Assembly (NCBI GenBank): GCA_934271365.1
Contig: CAKQRI010000013.1
Span: forward strand, 1-41,859
DNA: 41,859 bases
Source of the DNA: an uncultured Spirochaetales bacterium
GTDB taxonomy: Bacteria; Spirochaetota; Spirochaetia; Sphaerochaetales; Sphaerochaetaceae
Reading direction: 5' to 3'
Both the position numbers and the translations under genes were made by a program. This document shows, one piece after another, positions 25,668 through 34,007 of this stretch (position 1 is its first letter; every line of letters begins with the position of its first letter). The notes beneath the pieces were generated by a model. It was given only the letters and a program-made list of their open reading frames with translations. It searched no databases and was not told where the DNA came from.

Positions 25668-26735
25668 TCATTCAGCTCTCTCGATTATCCCTGATGCGAT
25701 GACCCTGTCACCATCATATATCACAGCGCTCTGCCCTGGAGTTGCAGCCTTGACACTTGATATGAATGTTATCGCAATACCATTTCCCTCTGATGTGCAT
25801 CTAGCAGCAGCACCCGGGCTTGCAGATCGGATTTTAACCGAGTAGATCTTATCATCAGCCAAGCTTGTCTCACCTACCCATGCAATATCACTGATATACA
25901 CACGGCTCTGATGAGTCTTCTCTTCAGTGCCTACAATGACGCGGTTTCTATCTGCATCGAGAGATATTACATAGAGGGGCTCTGAATATGCTATTCCAAG
26001 TCCTTTTCTCTGTCCGACTGTGTAGTGCCAGAACCCTCTATGATGACCAAGGACAGTACCATCGGCAAGTACAATCTCTCCTTCTTTATCGTTCACTCCG
26101 AGAAGATCAGAATAATCACCGCCATAGAAATCCTGGCTCTCATCTGCACCGGGTGCATGGAAGCCATATTTCTCATCAATCTTCCTGACCTCAGCCTTCG
26201 TCATCGACCCAAGAGGGAAAAGAGTGGAAGCAAGCTGAGTCTGACTGAGCCTTGAGAGGAAATAAGACTGGTCTTTCTTGTAGTCAAGAGCACGAAGCAG
26301 CTGGTAGCGCCCATTATCGCCCATCTCGATCCTTGCATAATGGCCTGTTGCAAAATAATCAAAGCTGAAATGCTCCCTAGCCCAGTCAACCATAGCTCCG
26401 AACTTTATCTTCGAATTGCACCAGATGCATGGATTCGGAGTTCGCCCGTTCATATATTCATGCCGGAAATTACCAAGCACGGTCTTCTCATACTGATCGG
26501 ATATATCAACAGTATGATATGGAATGCCTATCTTGCGGCAGATTTCCCTTGTTGCTTCTATATCTTCTTCCTTCTCTGGATTATAGCAGCTGTTGGAATT
26601 CACAGGAGCTGGATATGGAGAGTCCTTCTTCCATATGAGCATAGTTATTCCCTCAACATCATAACCCCTCTCTTTCAAGAGAGCAGCAGAAACAGAGGAA
26701 TCTATTCCTCCTGACATACCTACAAAAACTTTCAT
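25668..26735 (-). CDS. mnmA: tRNA-uridine 2-sulfurtransferase MnmA
   Basis: Introduces 2-thio into U34 of Glu, Lys and Gln tRNAs. The 355-residue protein has the PP-loop GMSGGIDSS (6-14), the tRNA/active-site segment TPNPCIWCNSKIKFG (C103, C106) and GQRKGLGI. Instead of the Asp-x-x-Cys of E. coli, the first active-site motif is Cys-x-x-Cys. The second catalytic cysteine, normally in a SQDxCF-like stretch, is missing: ESQDFYGG has Tyr204 at the aligned place. This points to a variant sulfur-transfer chemistry, perhaps Fe-S dependent. The start has no rival. Confidence 0.92.
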   Translation of the reverse strand: MKVFVGMSGGIDSSVSAALLKERGYDVEGITMLIWKKDSPYPAPVNSNSCYNPEKEEDIEATREICRKIGIPYHTVDISDQYEKTVLGNFRHEYMNGRTPNPCIWCNSKIKFGAMVDWAREHFSFDYFATGHYARIEMGDNGRYQLLRALDYKKDQSYFLSRLSQTQLASTLFPLGSMTKAEVRKIDEKYGFHAPGADESQDFYGGDYSDLLGVNDKEGEIVLADGTVLGHHRGFWHYTVGQRKGLGIAYSEPLYVISLDADRNRVIVGTEEKTHQSRVYISDIAWVGETSLADDKIYSVKIRSASPGAAARCTSEGNGIAITFISSVKAATPGQSAVIYDGDRVIASGIIERAE

Positions 26736-26788
26736 GGCTAAATACTATACTATTCTAATAGGTTTTTGTAGTCCTTCAAATATCAAAC

Positions 26789-26819
26789 ATTAATATTATT
26801 CTTATTTAAGAATATTAAT
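26789..26819. repeat. AT-rich inverted repeat upstream of the enoate reductase
   Basis: ATTAATATTATTCTT and AAGAATATTAAT are complementary except for a 3-base bulge, with loop ATTT. It lies in the 164-base spacer between mnmA and the reductase gene and could be an operator. No T-run typical of a terminator follows. Confidence 0.4.
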
Positions 26820-26899
26820 TTATAAATATATTACTAATCTAACAATTTTTACTTTATTTATTACTTACTGAATGTAGAATTAAAAGAAGGAGAATATTT

Positions 26900-28948
26900 A
26901 TGGATAAAAGATTGGAACCGCTTTTCACACCATGGAAAATCGGAGAATGTGAGATAAAGAACAGAATCGTGCTTACAAGTATGGGAGGAACAGATCTATT
27001 CGGCTGGATGGAGAAGAACCATTTTGATAAGGATGGTGCTGAATTCATAATGAGAGTTGCTAAGAACAATGCAGGACTTGTTCTTCCTGGATGCCAGCCT
27101 GTATATAATCCGATGTTCGGCCAGTGGCTATATAAGAACAAGAAGATGTATGAAGCTCTTGCCAATTGGATGCCAGAGTTCCATAAGACAGGAGCAAAGC
27201 TCTTCTTCCAGCTGACAGCAGGATTCGGAAGATCATTCACGATAAGCAAGATGATGGAGGATCTATATACAAACCCGATTCTCAGAAAGCTGTCAAAGCC
27301 ATTCATGGATCTAGATAAGATAACAGCAACAGCAAGCCCATCCCCAAACAGATGGTCAGATAAAGTGCCTTCGAGAGCACTTACAGAAGAAGAGATCCAG
27401 GAGTACATCGATGCCTTTGCAAAATGCTCTAAGATGCTGATGGATGCAGGCGTGGATGGCGTTGAGGTACATGCAGTCCATGAAGGCTATCTTCTTGACC
27501 AGTTCACTCTTCCATATGTGAATAAGAGAACAGATAAATACGGAGGTTCCTTTGAGAACAGGTACAGGTTTGCTGTAGATATAGTGAAGGCAATAAAGAG
27601 AGAATGCGGAAAGGATTTTCCCGTATCACTCCGCTACTCTGTTGTATCAAAGACAAAGGGATTAAGATCAGGAGCACTTCCAGGAGAGGAATACAAGGAA
27701 GCAGGACGTGATATGAAAGAATCAGAGAAGGCTGTCAGATATCTTTCTGAGGCTGGATATGACATGCTCAACTGCGACAATGGAACATATGATGCATGGT
27801 ACTGGGCCCATCCGCCAATCTACATGCCGGAGAACTGCAACCTTGCAGATGTTGAGCATATAAAGCCTTTTACGGATATTCCTGTAGTTGCAGCTGGAAG
27901 ACTTGATCCATATGTGGCAGCAGATGCAATCAAAGAAGGAAAGCTTGATGGAGCTGGATTTGCAAGGAACTTCCTGGCAGATCAGGAATGGGTCACAAAG
28001 CTGATCAGCGACCAGAAAGAAGATATCAGGCCATGCATCCTATGCCACAATGGCTGCTTCAATATGTGTCATTACAAAGGAGTGCCTAATGACCAGGACC
28101 TCTCAGATTCCCTCGCACTTGCACGCTGCGCAGTGAATCCAGAAACAATGCAGTGGAATAAGCATAAGATAAAGAAGACAGATAAGCCGAAGAAGGTAAT
28201 CATAATCGGAGGCGGAATCGGCGGAATGGAGGCAGCAAGAGTCCTTAAGGAAAGAGGACATCAGCCTGTCATATATGAAATGAGTGATAGGCTCGGTGGC
28301 ACATTCATTGCAGCAAGTGCCGAAAGCTACAAGGGAAAGCTGAGGGATCTTCTCGACTGGTATATACATGAGATGGAGCAGCTCAATGTGGAAATCCATC
28401 TCAACAGCAGGATTGATGACATAACTGAGTTCGGCAATCTAGATGTGATCATCGCAACAGGAGCGAAGCCTAGAAAGCTTGGCATACCTGGCTTTGATAA
28501 GGCCATTGAAGCATGTGACTATCTAAGAGGTAAGGAAGTCGGAGATCGAGTCGCTGTCATCGGAGGAGGACTCACGGGCTCAGAGATAGCATATGAGCTT
28601 GCCCTGCAGGGAAAGCACCCTATAATCATTGAAATGAAGAATGATCAGATTGCACAGAAAGGCGTTTGCCTCGCCAACAGCTCATATCTGAGAGAGTGGT
28701 TCGCTCTTAACAAGACTCCAGTCTATCTTGAGACCGCGATAAAGGAGATCAGGGATGGCAGCATTGTCTGCACAAAAGGAGGAAATGACTTTGAGATTGA
28801 CTGCGATAGCGTAATCTCAAGCGTAGGTTACATTCCTTCCCCATTAAGAGAAGAAGGCCATAGGATTCAGGTAATAGGAGATGCAAAATCTGTCGGAAAC
28901 CTCAGATCTGTAATCTGGGGCGCTTTTGAGGCAGCCGCAAAGATCTGA
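26900..28948 (+). CDS. NADH:flavin oxidoreductase / enoate reductase (FMN, Fe-S, FAD; FadH/BaiCD-like)
   Basis: A 682-residue cytosolic enzyme. Residues 1-360 are an old-yellow-enzyme TIM barrel binding FMN, with the substrate-site motif VEVHAVHEGYLLDQF and NKRTDKYGGSFENR. A cysteine cluster C379, C382, C386 (with C390 and C410 as fourth-ligand candidates) binds 4Fe-4S. Residues 432-682 are an FAD/NAD(P) domain with IIIGGGIGGMEAA and VAVIGGGLTGSE. Related enzymes reduce 2-enoates, 2,4-dienoyl-CoA or steroid/bile-acid enones; the substrate here is unknown. The expected cluster spacing to the last cysteine is longer than usual. AAGGAG precedes the ATG. Confidence 0.85.
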   Translation: MDKRLEPLFTPWKIGECEIKNRIVLTSMGGTDLFGWMEKNHFDKDGAEFIMRVAKNNAGLVLPGCQPVYNPMFGQWLYKNKKMYEALANWMPEFHKTGAKLFFQLTAGFGRSFTISKMMEDLYTNPILRKLSKPFMDLDKITATASPSPNRWSDKVPSRALTEEEIQEYIDAFAKCSKMLMDAGVDGVEVHAVHEGYLLDQFTLPYVNKRTDKYGGSFENRYRFAVDIVKAIKRECGKDFPVSLRYSVVSKTKGLRSGALPGEEYKEAGRDMKESEKAVRYLSEAGYDMLNCDNGTYDAWYWAHPPIYMPENCNLADVEHIKPFTDIPVVAAGRLDPYVAADAIKEGKLDGAGFARNFLADQEWVTKLISDQKEDIRPCILCHNGCFNMCHYKGVPNDQDLSDSLALARCAVNPETMQWNKHKIKKTDKPKKVIIIGGGIGGMEAARVLKERGHQPVIYEMSDRLGGTFIAASAESYKGKLRDLLDWYIHEMEQLNVEIHLNSRIDDITEFGNLDVIIATGAKPRKLGIPGFDKAIEACDYLRGKEVGDRVAVIGGGLTGSEIAYELALQGKHPIIIEMKNDQIAQKGVCLANSSYLREWFALNKTPVYLETAIKEIRDGSIVCTKGGNDFEIDCDSVISSVGYIPSPLREEGHRIQVIGDAKSVGNLRSVIWGAFEAAAKI

Positions 28949-28971
28949 CAATAAGGGGTCCATGGATATAT

Positions 28972-29496
28972 TCAGGCCCTCTTCATCATTCTGTTTATCC
29001 TCTTCCTGTTATATCTCTGAACAGCGACAAAAAGTGAGTCAAAGAGTGCAGAAATAAGCGATGTAACGAAAAATACAGACCATGATGCCCTCAAAGATGA
29101 GATGCATAGAGACACAACAAGAGGAACAAATGACAAAGCCACAATAACAGAGTGCGTGAGCTCTGCATGAAGCATAACACAATAGAGAGCTTTGAGGTCT
29201 CTTACCTTGAAGCTCTCTTCATTATATGTCGGAAGATGCCCCTTCCAATCCGCTATTCCAAGCCTCTTAAGAAAGCAGAATTCCCTATCTGAAACATAGA
29301 AGATGCGCGCCTCACCATCTATCTTCATATTCTTCACTGCATATCCAGTGATAAGCCTCATCAGGATATGATAGCTGAATGCAGCTGATGTTATGAAAAG
29401 AGAAGCATAGTCCAGAATATAGAAAATAAGAGTTAAAGATGGAAAGAGGACTGCAGATATAATGACAGTCCTCATTGTATTGAAATGCCTGCTCAT
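28972..29496 (-). CDS. Membrane protein resembling CrtO-type glycosyl-diaponeurosporenoate acyltransferases
   Basis: A 174-residue protein with N-terminal hydrophobic helices (about 10-50), a middle soluble segment and two C-terminal helices. FCFLKRLGIADWKGHLPTY and a later AELTH resemble the membrane family annotated as glycosyl-4,4'-diaponeurosporenoate acyltransferase, which is widely over-called. No carotenoid gene is near. It starts 18 bases after the aconitase X small subunit stop, so it may be the third gene of that operon. No clear ribosome site. Function is open. Confidence 0.5.
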   Translation of the reverse strand: MSRHFNTMRTVIISAVLFPSLTLIFYILDYASLFITSAAFSYHILMRLITGYAVKNMKIDGEARIFYVSDREFCFLKRLGIADWKGHLPTYNEESFKVRDLKALYCVMLHAELTHSVIVALSFVPLVVSLCISSLRASWSVFFVTSLISALFDSLFVAVQRYNRKRINRMMKRA

Positions 29497-29514
29497 GAAG
29501 TTAATGTCTAAAGC

Positions 29515-29964
29515 TCATCTAGAGACTCTTACTAATCCATCATCACAGACTTCAATGATATCCCCATCCTTAACATAGGAGAGAAATTCATCGCCAAGAT
29601 TATCTATAGCGGGCATTGATACATCTGTCCATACATCAGAGAGAATGGCACCTGCTGCGGCTAAGCTATCAATAGGCTTTGAGAAAAGAAGGCATGCAGC
29701 CTGTCTGTTCATAGCTGAAGCACAGTAAAGCACAAGGCCTCCAGTAGTAGAACCTATTGTCTGAGGCATGCATAGAGCCTTTCCAGCCATTGGCTTGTTG
29801 TAAAGATCCGGATTATTCTGATCAGAGCACTTAGCATTCTTATCTCCGAACATCAGTGCATGCTGATAAGATGCAAGAGTATTGAATCCGCTATGGCTTA
29901 CAAGTGCCACGGCTTTCACCCGTCCCTTAACTACAACTCTTCCCCTGAACTCCTTAGTCTCCAT
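29515..29964 (-). CDS. Aconitase X small (swivel) subunit, DUF126
   Basis: A 149-residue partner of the catalytic aconitase X subunit, forming the swivel half of a heterodimeric hydro-lyase. DUF126 features are GRVVVKGRVKA, SHSGFNTLAS, GKALCMPQTIGSTTGG with the active-site serine loop, and AILSDVWTDVSMPAID. The start is set at 29964 because AGGAGG stands 5 bases upstream; it overlaps the large subunit stop by 11 bases. Known AcnX enzymes act on cis-3-hydroxy-L-proline or phosphomevalonate; the substrate here cannot be told. Confidence 0.85.
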   Translation of the reverse strand: METKEFRGRVVVKGRVKAVALVSHSGFNTLASYQHALMFGDKNAKCSDQNNPDLYNKPMAGKALCMPQTIGSTTGGLVLYCASAMNRQAACLLFSKPIDSLAAAGAILSDVWTDVSMPAIDNLGDEFLSYVKDGDIIEVCDDGLVRVSR

Positions 29965-31228
29965 ATGAACCTCCTGTGATAGCATTCAGAAGCTCAGCTT
30001 CCTTCATGAATTTTGCACTTGTATATGTACGCAGCTTATTCGAGCATGTTATCGTCGGCATCTTGCCACACATAGGGTTATTCATATACATAAGAGGACA
30101 GATAGATGAAAGCACTACACCTGCCCTCTCAAGCTCTTCAGCCTTTCCACTCTTTCTGAATTCTGCAGCAACAGCAGGAGCAGCTGTTATCACGGCTGGA
30201 ATCGCAACCTTATCTCTGCCGTTTTTCTTCAGGGAATCTGCTATGCGGTCAGCCCAGGAATCAAGCTGCTTCAGAGATAGATGCGGACACCCGATGAAAG
30301 CGAGCTTAGGCTTAGCATTCTTATCCTTCCAGATCACAGGATAGCTCTTCTCAACCCGCTCGAGCTCTGCACCATCAATCACATAGGTCCTGTAGCCTTT
30401 CTTAAGAAGAGACCGACCAGCCTTCTTTGCCTCTGGAGTAAGATTCTCAATATGATATAGCCCTACTGCCCCATTTGATGCAGTAGCTGCTCCAAAATCC
30501 TTAAGATAAGCCTTCGCATCAGCATCAAGTGTGCTGAAATACTTATCAAGGCCTGCAACATAAGGAACATCCTCCATCACCTTCATGCCTATTGCAGAGC
30601 CTAATAGCTGAGCCTCTGGAAGCTTCTTCGTCCTAATCTCAATAAGCCAGTCTGCCTTTCGGCCTTCATCTGTAAGAAGGCCGAAATATGGCACACATCC
30701 TACAATAGAACCAAAAAGATCAAAGATGCCACTGTTTCTGTTGCATCTCGCAGCAAGAACGCTGTTTGCATATACAACAGCTGAGCTCTCTGCCCAAGAT
30801 AGGATATCCCCCTCTTTGGGAATATTCCCTACCTCGTCCATATAGCATGTGCATGTATAGCTATCTTCGCTCTTTATTCCAAGCGTCTTCAGCTGCTTGT
30901 CATACCTGTCCTGCGATGAATACATAACATGGAAGAAGATCTTCTGCAGTAAATTCGTAGGAACAGCTGGATCGAGCGGTCTCGGATCCACTGTAAAAGG
31001 CTGCGAGGATACAGCCCCACCTTCAATAAGAGTATCCATCATATCATATACAGGCTTCATCACTGAAAGCCCGAAGCTTGTGACGAGATGCCCGCATTCA
31101 CTTGTGATATCAGCCATCTCCTCAGCACCGAAGGTCTCACCATACATCACGAGAGTCTTCATGATCTTGGCTTTTATCTCACCTTCTCCGCCATCATAAA
31201 TATTCTGCTGTCTTTCTGTCAGTTTCAT
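29954..31228 (-). CDS. Aconitase X catalytic (large) subunit, DUF521
   Basis: A 424-residue catalytic subunit of aconitase X, an Fe-S hydro-lyase. Family features include the N-terminal LTERQQNIYDGGEG, DITSECGHLVTSFG, then YTCTCYMDEVGN, FIGCPHLSLKQLD, and a C-terminal CPLMYMNNPMCG and TCSNKLRTYT with cluster cysteines. The family makes dehydratases such as cis-3-hydroxy-L-proline dehydratase in bacteria and mevalonate-5-phosphate dehydratase in archaea. No proline racemase or mevalonate gene is in view. It heads a minus-strand operon with the small subunit and perhaps the membrane protein, divergent from the lipase-like lipoprotein. Confidence 0.88.
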   Translation of the reverse strand: MKLTERQQNIYDGGEGEIKAKIMKTLVMYGETFGAEEMADITSECGHLVTSFGLSVMKPVYDMMDTLIEGGAVSSQPFTVDPRPLDPAVPTNLLQKIFFHVMYSSQDRYDKQLKTLGIKSEDSYTCTCYMDEVGNIPKEGDILSWAESSAVVYANSVLAARCNRNSGIFDLFGSIVGCVPYFGLLTDEGRKADWLIEIRTKKLPEAQLLGSAIGMKVMEDVPYVAGLDKYFSTLDADAKAYLKDFGAATASNGAVGLYHIENLTPEAKKAGRSLLKKGYRTYVIDGAELERVEKSYPVIWKDKNAKPKLAFIGCPHLSLKQLDSWADRIADSLKKNGRDKVAIPAVITAAPAVAAEFRKSGKAEELERAGVVLSSICPLMYMNNPMCGKMPTITCSNKLRTYTSAKFMKEAELLNAITGGSYGD

Positions 31229-31338
31229 AAAACCTCACATATGAGCATAAGCCCAGATACAATTCTAGCACTTTATCACTGCATTGGGGTTTTATTTTGA
31301 GATTTGCCGTAATAGGAATTGGCTATTACATTCTTTAT

Positions 31339-32454
31339 ATGAAGAAACATCTATTTTACATGCTTACAATTACAGTATTAGCAGCAGTTCTTACATCGTG
31401 CCAGAGCACTGGATATCTAGGCAAGAGCATGAACACTCTTCCCCTAGACATATCCCGTGATGATTTCACTCTTGTCGGCGAGGATGATTACTACGATGAG
31501 ATGAAATACAGCGTTGAGCCTTATCTCGACTCCATAAAGAGTATCGGTACACTCTCTTCATCTAATGATGGCCACAGAATCTATTATGAGACATTCAGAA
31601 GCGGAGACGATAGCAGAGGCAGTGTGGTGATTCTCCATGGATTCACTGAATTCATAAGAAAGTACAGCGAGATCATCTACTACTTCAATAAGCAGGGATA
31701 TGACGTCTACATGATCGAACACTACGGTCATGGATATTCAGAGAGAAGAAGCGATGTCGAAGATAATCTCTCAAAAGTTGCTGTAAATGAATTCAATGTA
31801 TATACAGATGACCTGAAGCAGTTCATGGATGAGGTCGTCATTCCTGAGAGCAATGGTAAGAAGCTTGTGCTCTTTGCCCATTCAATGGGAGGAGGAATCG
31901 GTACAAGATTCCTAGAGCTCTATCCTGAGATATTCGACTATGCAATACTATCATCTCCGATGATCGGAATAAACACCAACGGCGTTCCAGAGTGGATTGC
32001 TAAATTCATCTCAGGATCTGCAAATATATTCGGAGCTGGAGATGGATATGTATTCGGCCACTATGATTGGGATGCAGTTGAGTCATTCTCAGATCCAGCA
32101 TGTCCTGCAACAAGCTATCCACGTTACTATTACTTCTTTGAAATGAGGAAGGAGAATGAGTACCATCAGACATATGGAGCAACCTGGTCATGGCTTAATG
32201 CATCGCTGAAAGCTACAGAGAAGATGGTGAAGAAAAGCGAAGCTGAGAAAGTAGAGATTCCAGTTCTCTTAATGCAGGCTGAAGTAGACAGCCTTGTAAG
32301 AAATGACAGGCAGCTTGAATTCGCATCAAAGGCAAAGAATGTACATGTAGTAAAATGCCCGGATGCGCATCATGAGATCTTCAACAGCCCAGACGCAATA
32401 GCAAATGCATACTGGGTAACAGTCTTTGACTTCTTAGATGGTGTGCTGAAATAA
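31339..32454 (+). CDS. Alpha/beta-hydrolase lipoprotein (monoacylglycerol lipase-like)
   Basis: An exported hydrolase of 371 residues. A signal peptide MKKHLFYMLTITVLAAV is followed by the lipobox LTSC (Cys21), so the enzyme is anchored to a membrane. The hydrolase domain has VVILHGFTE (oxyanion site), the nucleophile elbow FAHSMGGG, then MQAEVDSLV with the acid and CPDAHHEIF with the histidine. It resembles serine hydrolases of the lysophospholipase or monoglyceride lipase type. The frame extends upstream to a TTG at 31297, but 31339 places the signal peptide correctly. Confidence 0.82.
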   Translation: MKKHLFYMLTITVLAAVLTSCQSTGYLGKSMNTLPLDISRDDFTLVGEDDYYDEMKYSVEPYLDSIKSIGTLSSSNDGHRIYYETFRSGDDSRGSVVILHGFTEFIRKYSEIIYYFNKQGYDVYMIEHYGHGYSERRSDVEDNLSKVAVNEFNVYTDDLKQFMDEVVIPESNGKKLVLFAHSMGGGIGTRFLELYPEIFDYAILSSPMIGINTNGVPEWIAKFISGSANIFGAGDGYVFGHYDWDAVESFSDPACPATSYPRYYYFFEMRKENEYHQTYGATWSWLNASLKATEKMVKKSEAEKVEIPVLLMQAEVDSLVRNDRQLEFASKAKNVHVVKCPDAHHEIFNSPDAIANAYWVTVFDFLDGVLK

Positions 32455-32484
32455 TAGCATCTATAGAGAAGTCTGATTAATAAA

Positions 32485-32529
32485 AAAGAGCTGCTATCAG
32501 AGATTATGGCTCAAAGATAACAGCTCTTT
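32485..32529. terminator. Bidirectional terminator between the lipoprotein and uraA
   Basis: AAAGAGCTG.TATC pairs with GATA.CAGCTCTTT around a 17-base loop, with one mismatch. A-rich sequence on the left gives a T-run for the minus strand, and TTT ends the stem on the plus strand. It lies between convergent genes. Confidence 0.75.
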
Positions 32530-32548
32530 CAGATAATGCTTATCTATC

Positions 32549-33844
32549 TTATTTTGTTCCCTTCTTAACAGGGATAATCAGATTGAGGATGATTCCTACA
32601 AGTGTTGCAAGAGCAACTGATCCAAGTGAGAATTCCAGAGAAGAACCTATGCTGAACTTCAGGATACCACCACCGATTCCAAGCACGAGAATGATAGATG
32701 ATATTGTCAGGTTTCTCTTATCCTGGTAATCAACACCAGATTCAACAAGCGTTCTGAGACCTGATGATGCAATTACACCAAAGAGAAGAATAGAGATTCC
32801 ACCAAGAACAGGATTAGGTATTGTCTGAATGAGAGCACCGAACTTAGGGAACAGAGAAAGAACAATAGCAATGACTGCAGCTCCGCCTGTTACCCATACG
32901 CTATATACACCAGTGAGAGCAAGTACACCAACATTCTCACCATAAGTAGTATTAGGAGGTCCACCCCAGAAAGATGCCCATGTAGTTGCAAGACCATCAC
33001 CGAGAAGGGTTCTCTTGAGTCCTGGGTTCTCATAGAAGTCCTCACCTACTACCTTTGATATTACAAGAGTATCACCAAGATGCTCACAGATAGTGGCAAA
33101 TGATACAATCAGGAATGTCAGAATAGGCACAACTGAGAATTTCGGAAGAGCGAAATCAGGGAAGCCGAACCATGCTGCATTCTTAACGATTGTGAAATCA
33201 ATAATGTGATAAGCTGGGAAGAAGCATCCCATTATCAGAGTAAAGAGGTAGCCTGAAGCCAGACCGAAGAGAATAGGTATAACTGAGAAGAACCCTCTGA
33301 AGAATACGTTCGCAATGACGGTTACAGCAAGAGTCACCAATGCGATTGAAAGATAAACAAGGCTGTATGTAGATGTATCTGATGTATTTGTATACATTGC
33401 CATGTTCATAGCTGTAGGTGCAAGGTTAAGCCCGATTACGACAATAACCGAACCGATTACTACAGGAGGAAGCGCTCTATGGATCCAGCCTGAGCCTGCC
33501 CTGGATATTATGAAAGCAACAAGGCAGTACATAAGACCTGAGCAGAATGCACCGCCCATCGCATAAGGCCATCCATACTGGGATGATATTGCAATCAGCG
33601 GTGTGATGAAAGCAAATGAGGATCCGATGAAAGCCGGAACCATTGCCTTTGTAAGCAGAATGTAGATAAGAGTGCCAGTACCAGCTGTGAACAGAGCTGT
33701 GGTAGGCTCCAGACCTACAAGAATCGGAACAAGAATAGTTGAGCCGAACATTGCGAAGACGTGCTGAATCGATAAAGGAATCCACTCTTTTAGTGGTGGT
33801 TTATCTTTGGGCCCGTACTTCAATCCTGAATTTTTATTAGCCAT
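32549..33844 (-). CDS. uraA: Uracil-xanthine permease family transporter (NCS2), probably uracil
   Basis: A 431-residue inner-membrane nucleobase:cation symporter. It has the NCS2 plan of 14 segments in two inverted halves, PTTALFTAGTGTL near the N-terminus, ICEHLGDTLVISKV with the substrate-binding glutamate, and the family signature GGPPNTTYGENVGVLALTG. The ICEHLGD and NTTYGENVG pattern is typical of UraA-type uracil permeases rather than purine ones. GGCGGGAG lies before the ATG. The 163-base leader has a small TAAAGG/CCTTTA hairpin but no recognisable riboswitch. Confidence 0.88.
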   Translation of the reverse strand: MANKNSGLKYGPKDKPPLKEWIPLSIQHVFAMFGSTILVPILVGLEPTTALFTAGTGTLIYILLTKAMVPAFIGSSFAFITPLIAISSQYGWPYAMGGAFCSGLMYCLVAFIISRAGSGWIHRALPPVVIGSVIVVIGLNLAPTAMNMAMYTNTSDTSTYSLVYLSIALVTLAVTVIANVFFRGFFSVIPILFGLASGYLFTLIMGCFFPAYHIIDFTIVKNAAWFGFPDFALPKFSVVPILTFLIVSFATICEHLGDTLVISKVVGEDFYENPGLKRTLLGDGLATTWASFWGGPPNTTYGENVGVLALTGVYSVWVTGGAAVIAIVLSLFPKFGALIQTIPNPVLGGISILLFGVIASSGLRTLVESGVDYQDKRNLTISSIILVLGIGGGILKFSIGSSLEFSLGSVALATLVGIILNLIIPVKKGTK

Positions 33845-34007
33845 TTAAAACTCCCGCCGACAATATTAAAGGAATACATGCCTTTATTGAATAGGATAAG
33901 CAGCAATAAAAACAAAAAACAACAAAACTGAACAATAGATGCTATCCACTATCATGTCTTTGGCTCTTGTGAGTACGGAGCTAAGAACTTATCATTAATA
34001 GCCATAG

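Noticed and set aside
32549..34007. Purine or pyrimidine riboswitch upstream of uraA
   Set aside because: The leader lacks the loop and junction motifs seen upstream of guaD; only a small hairpin is present.
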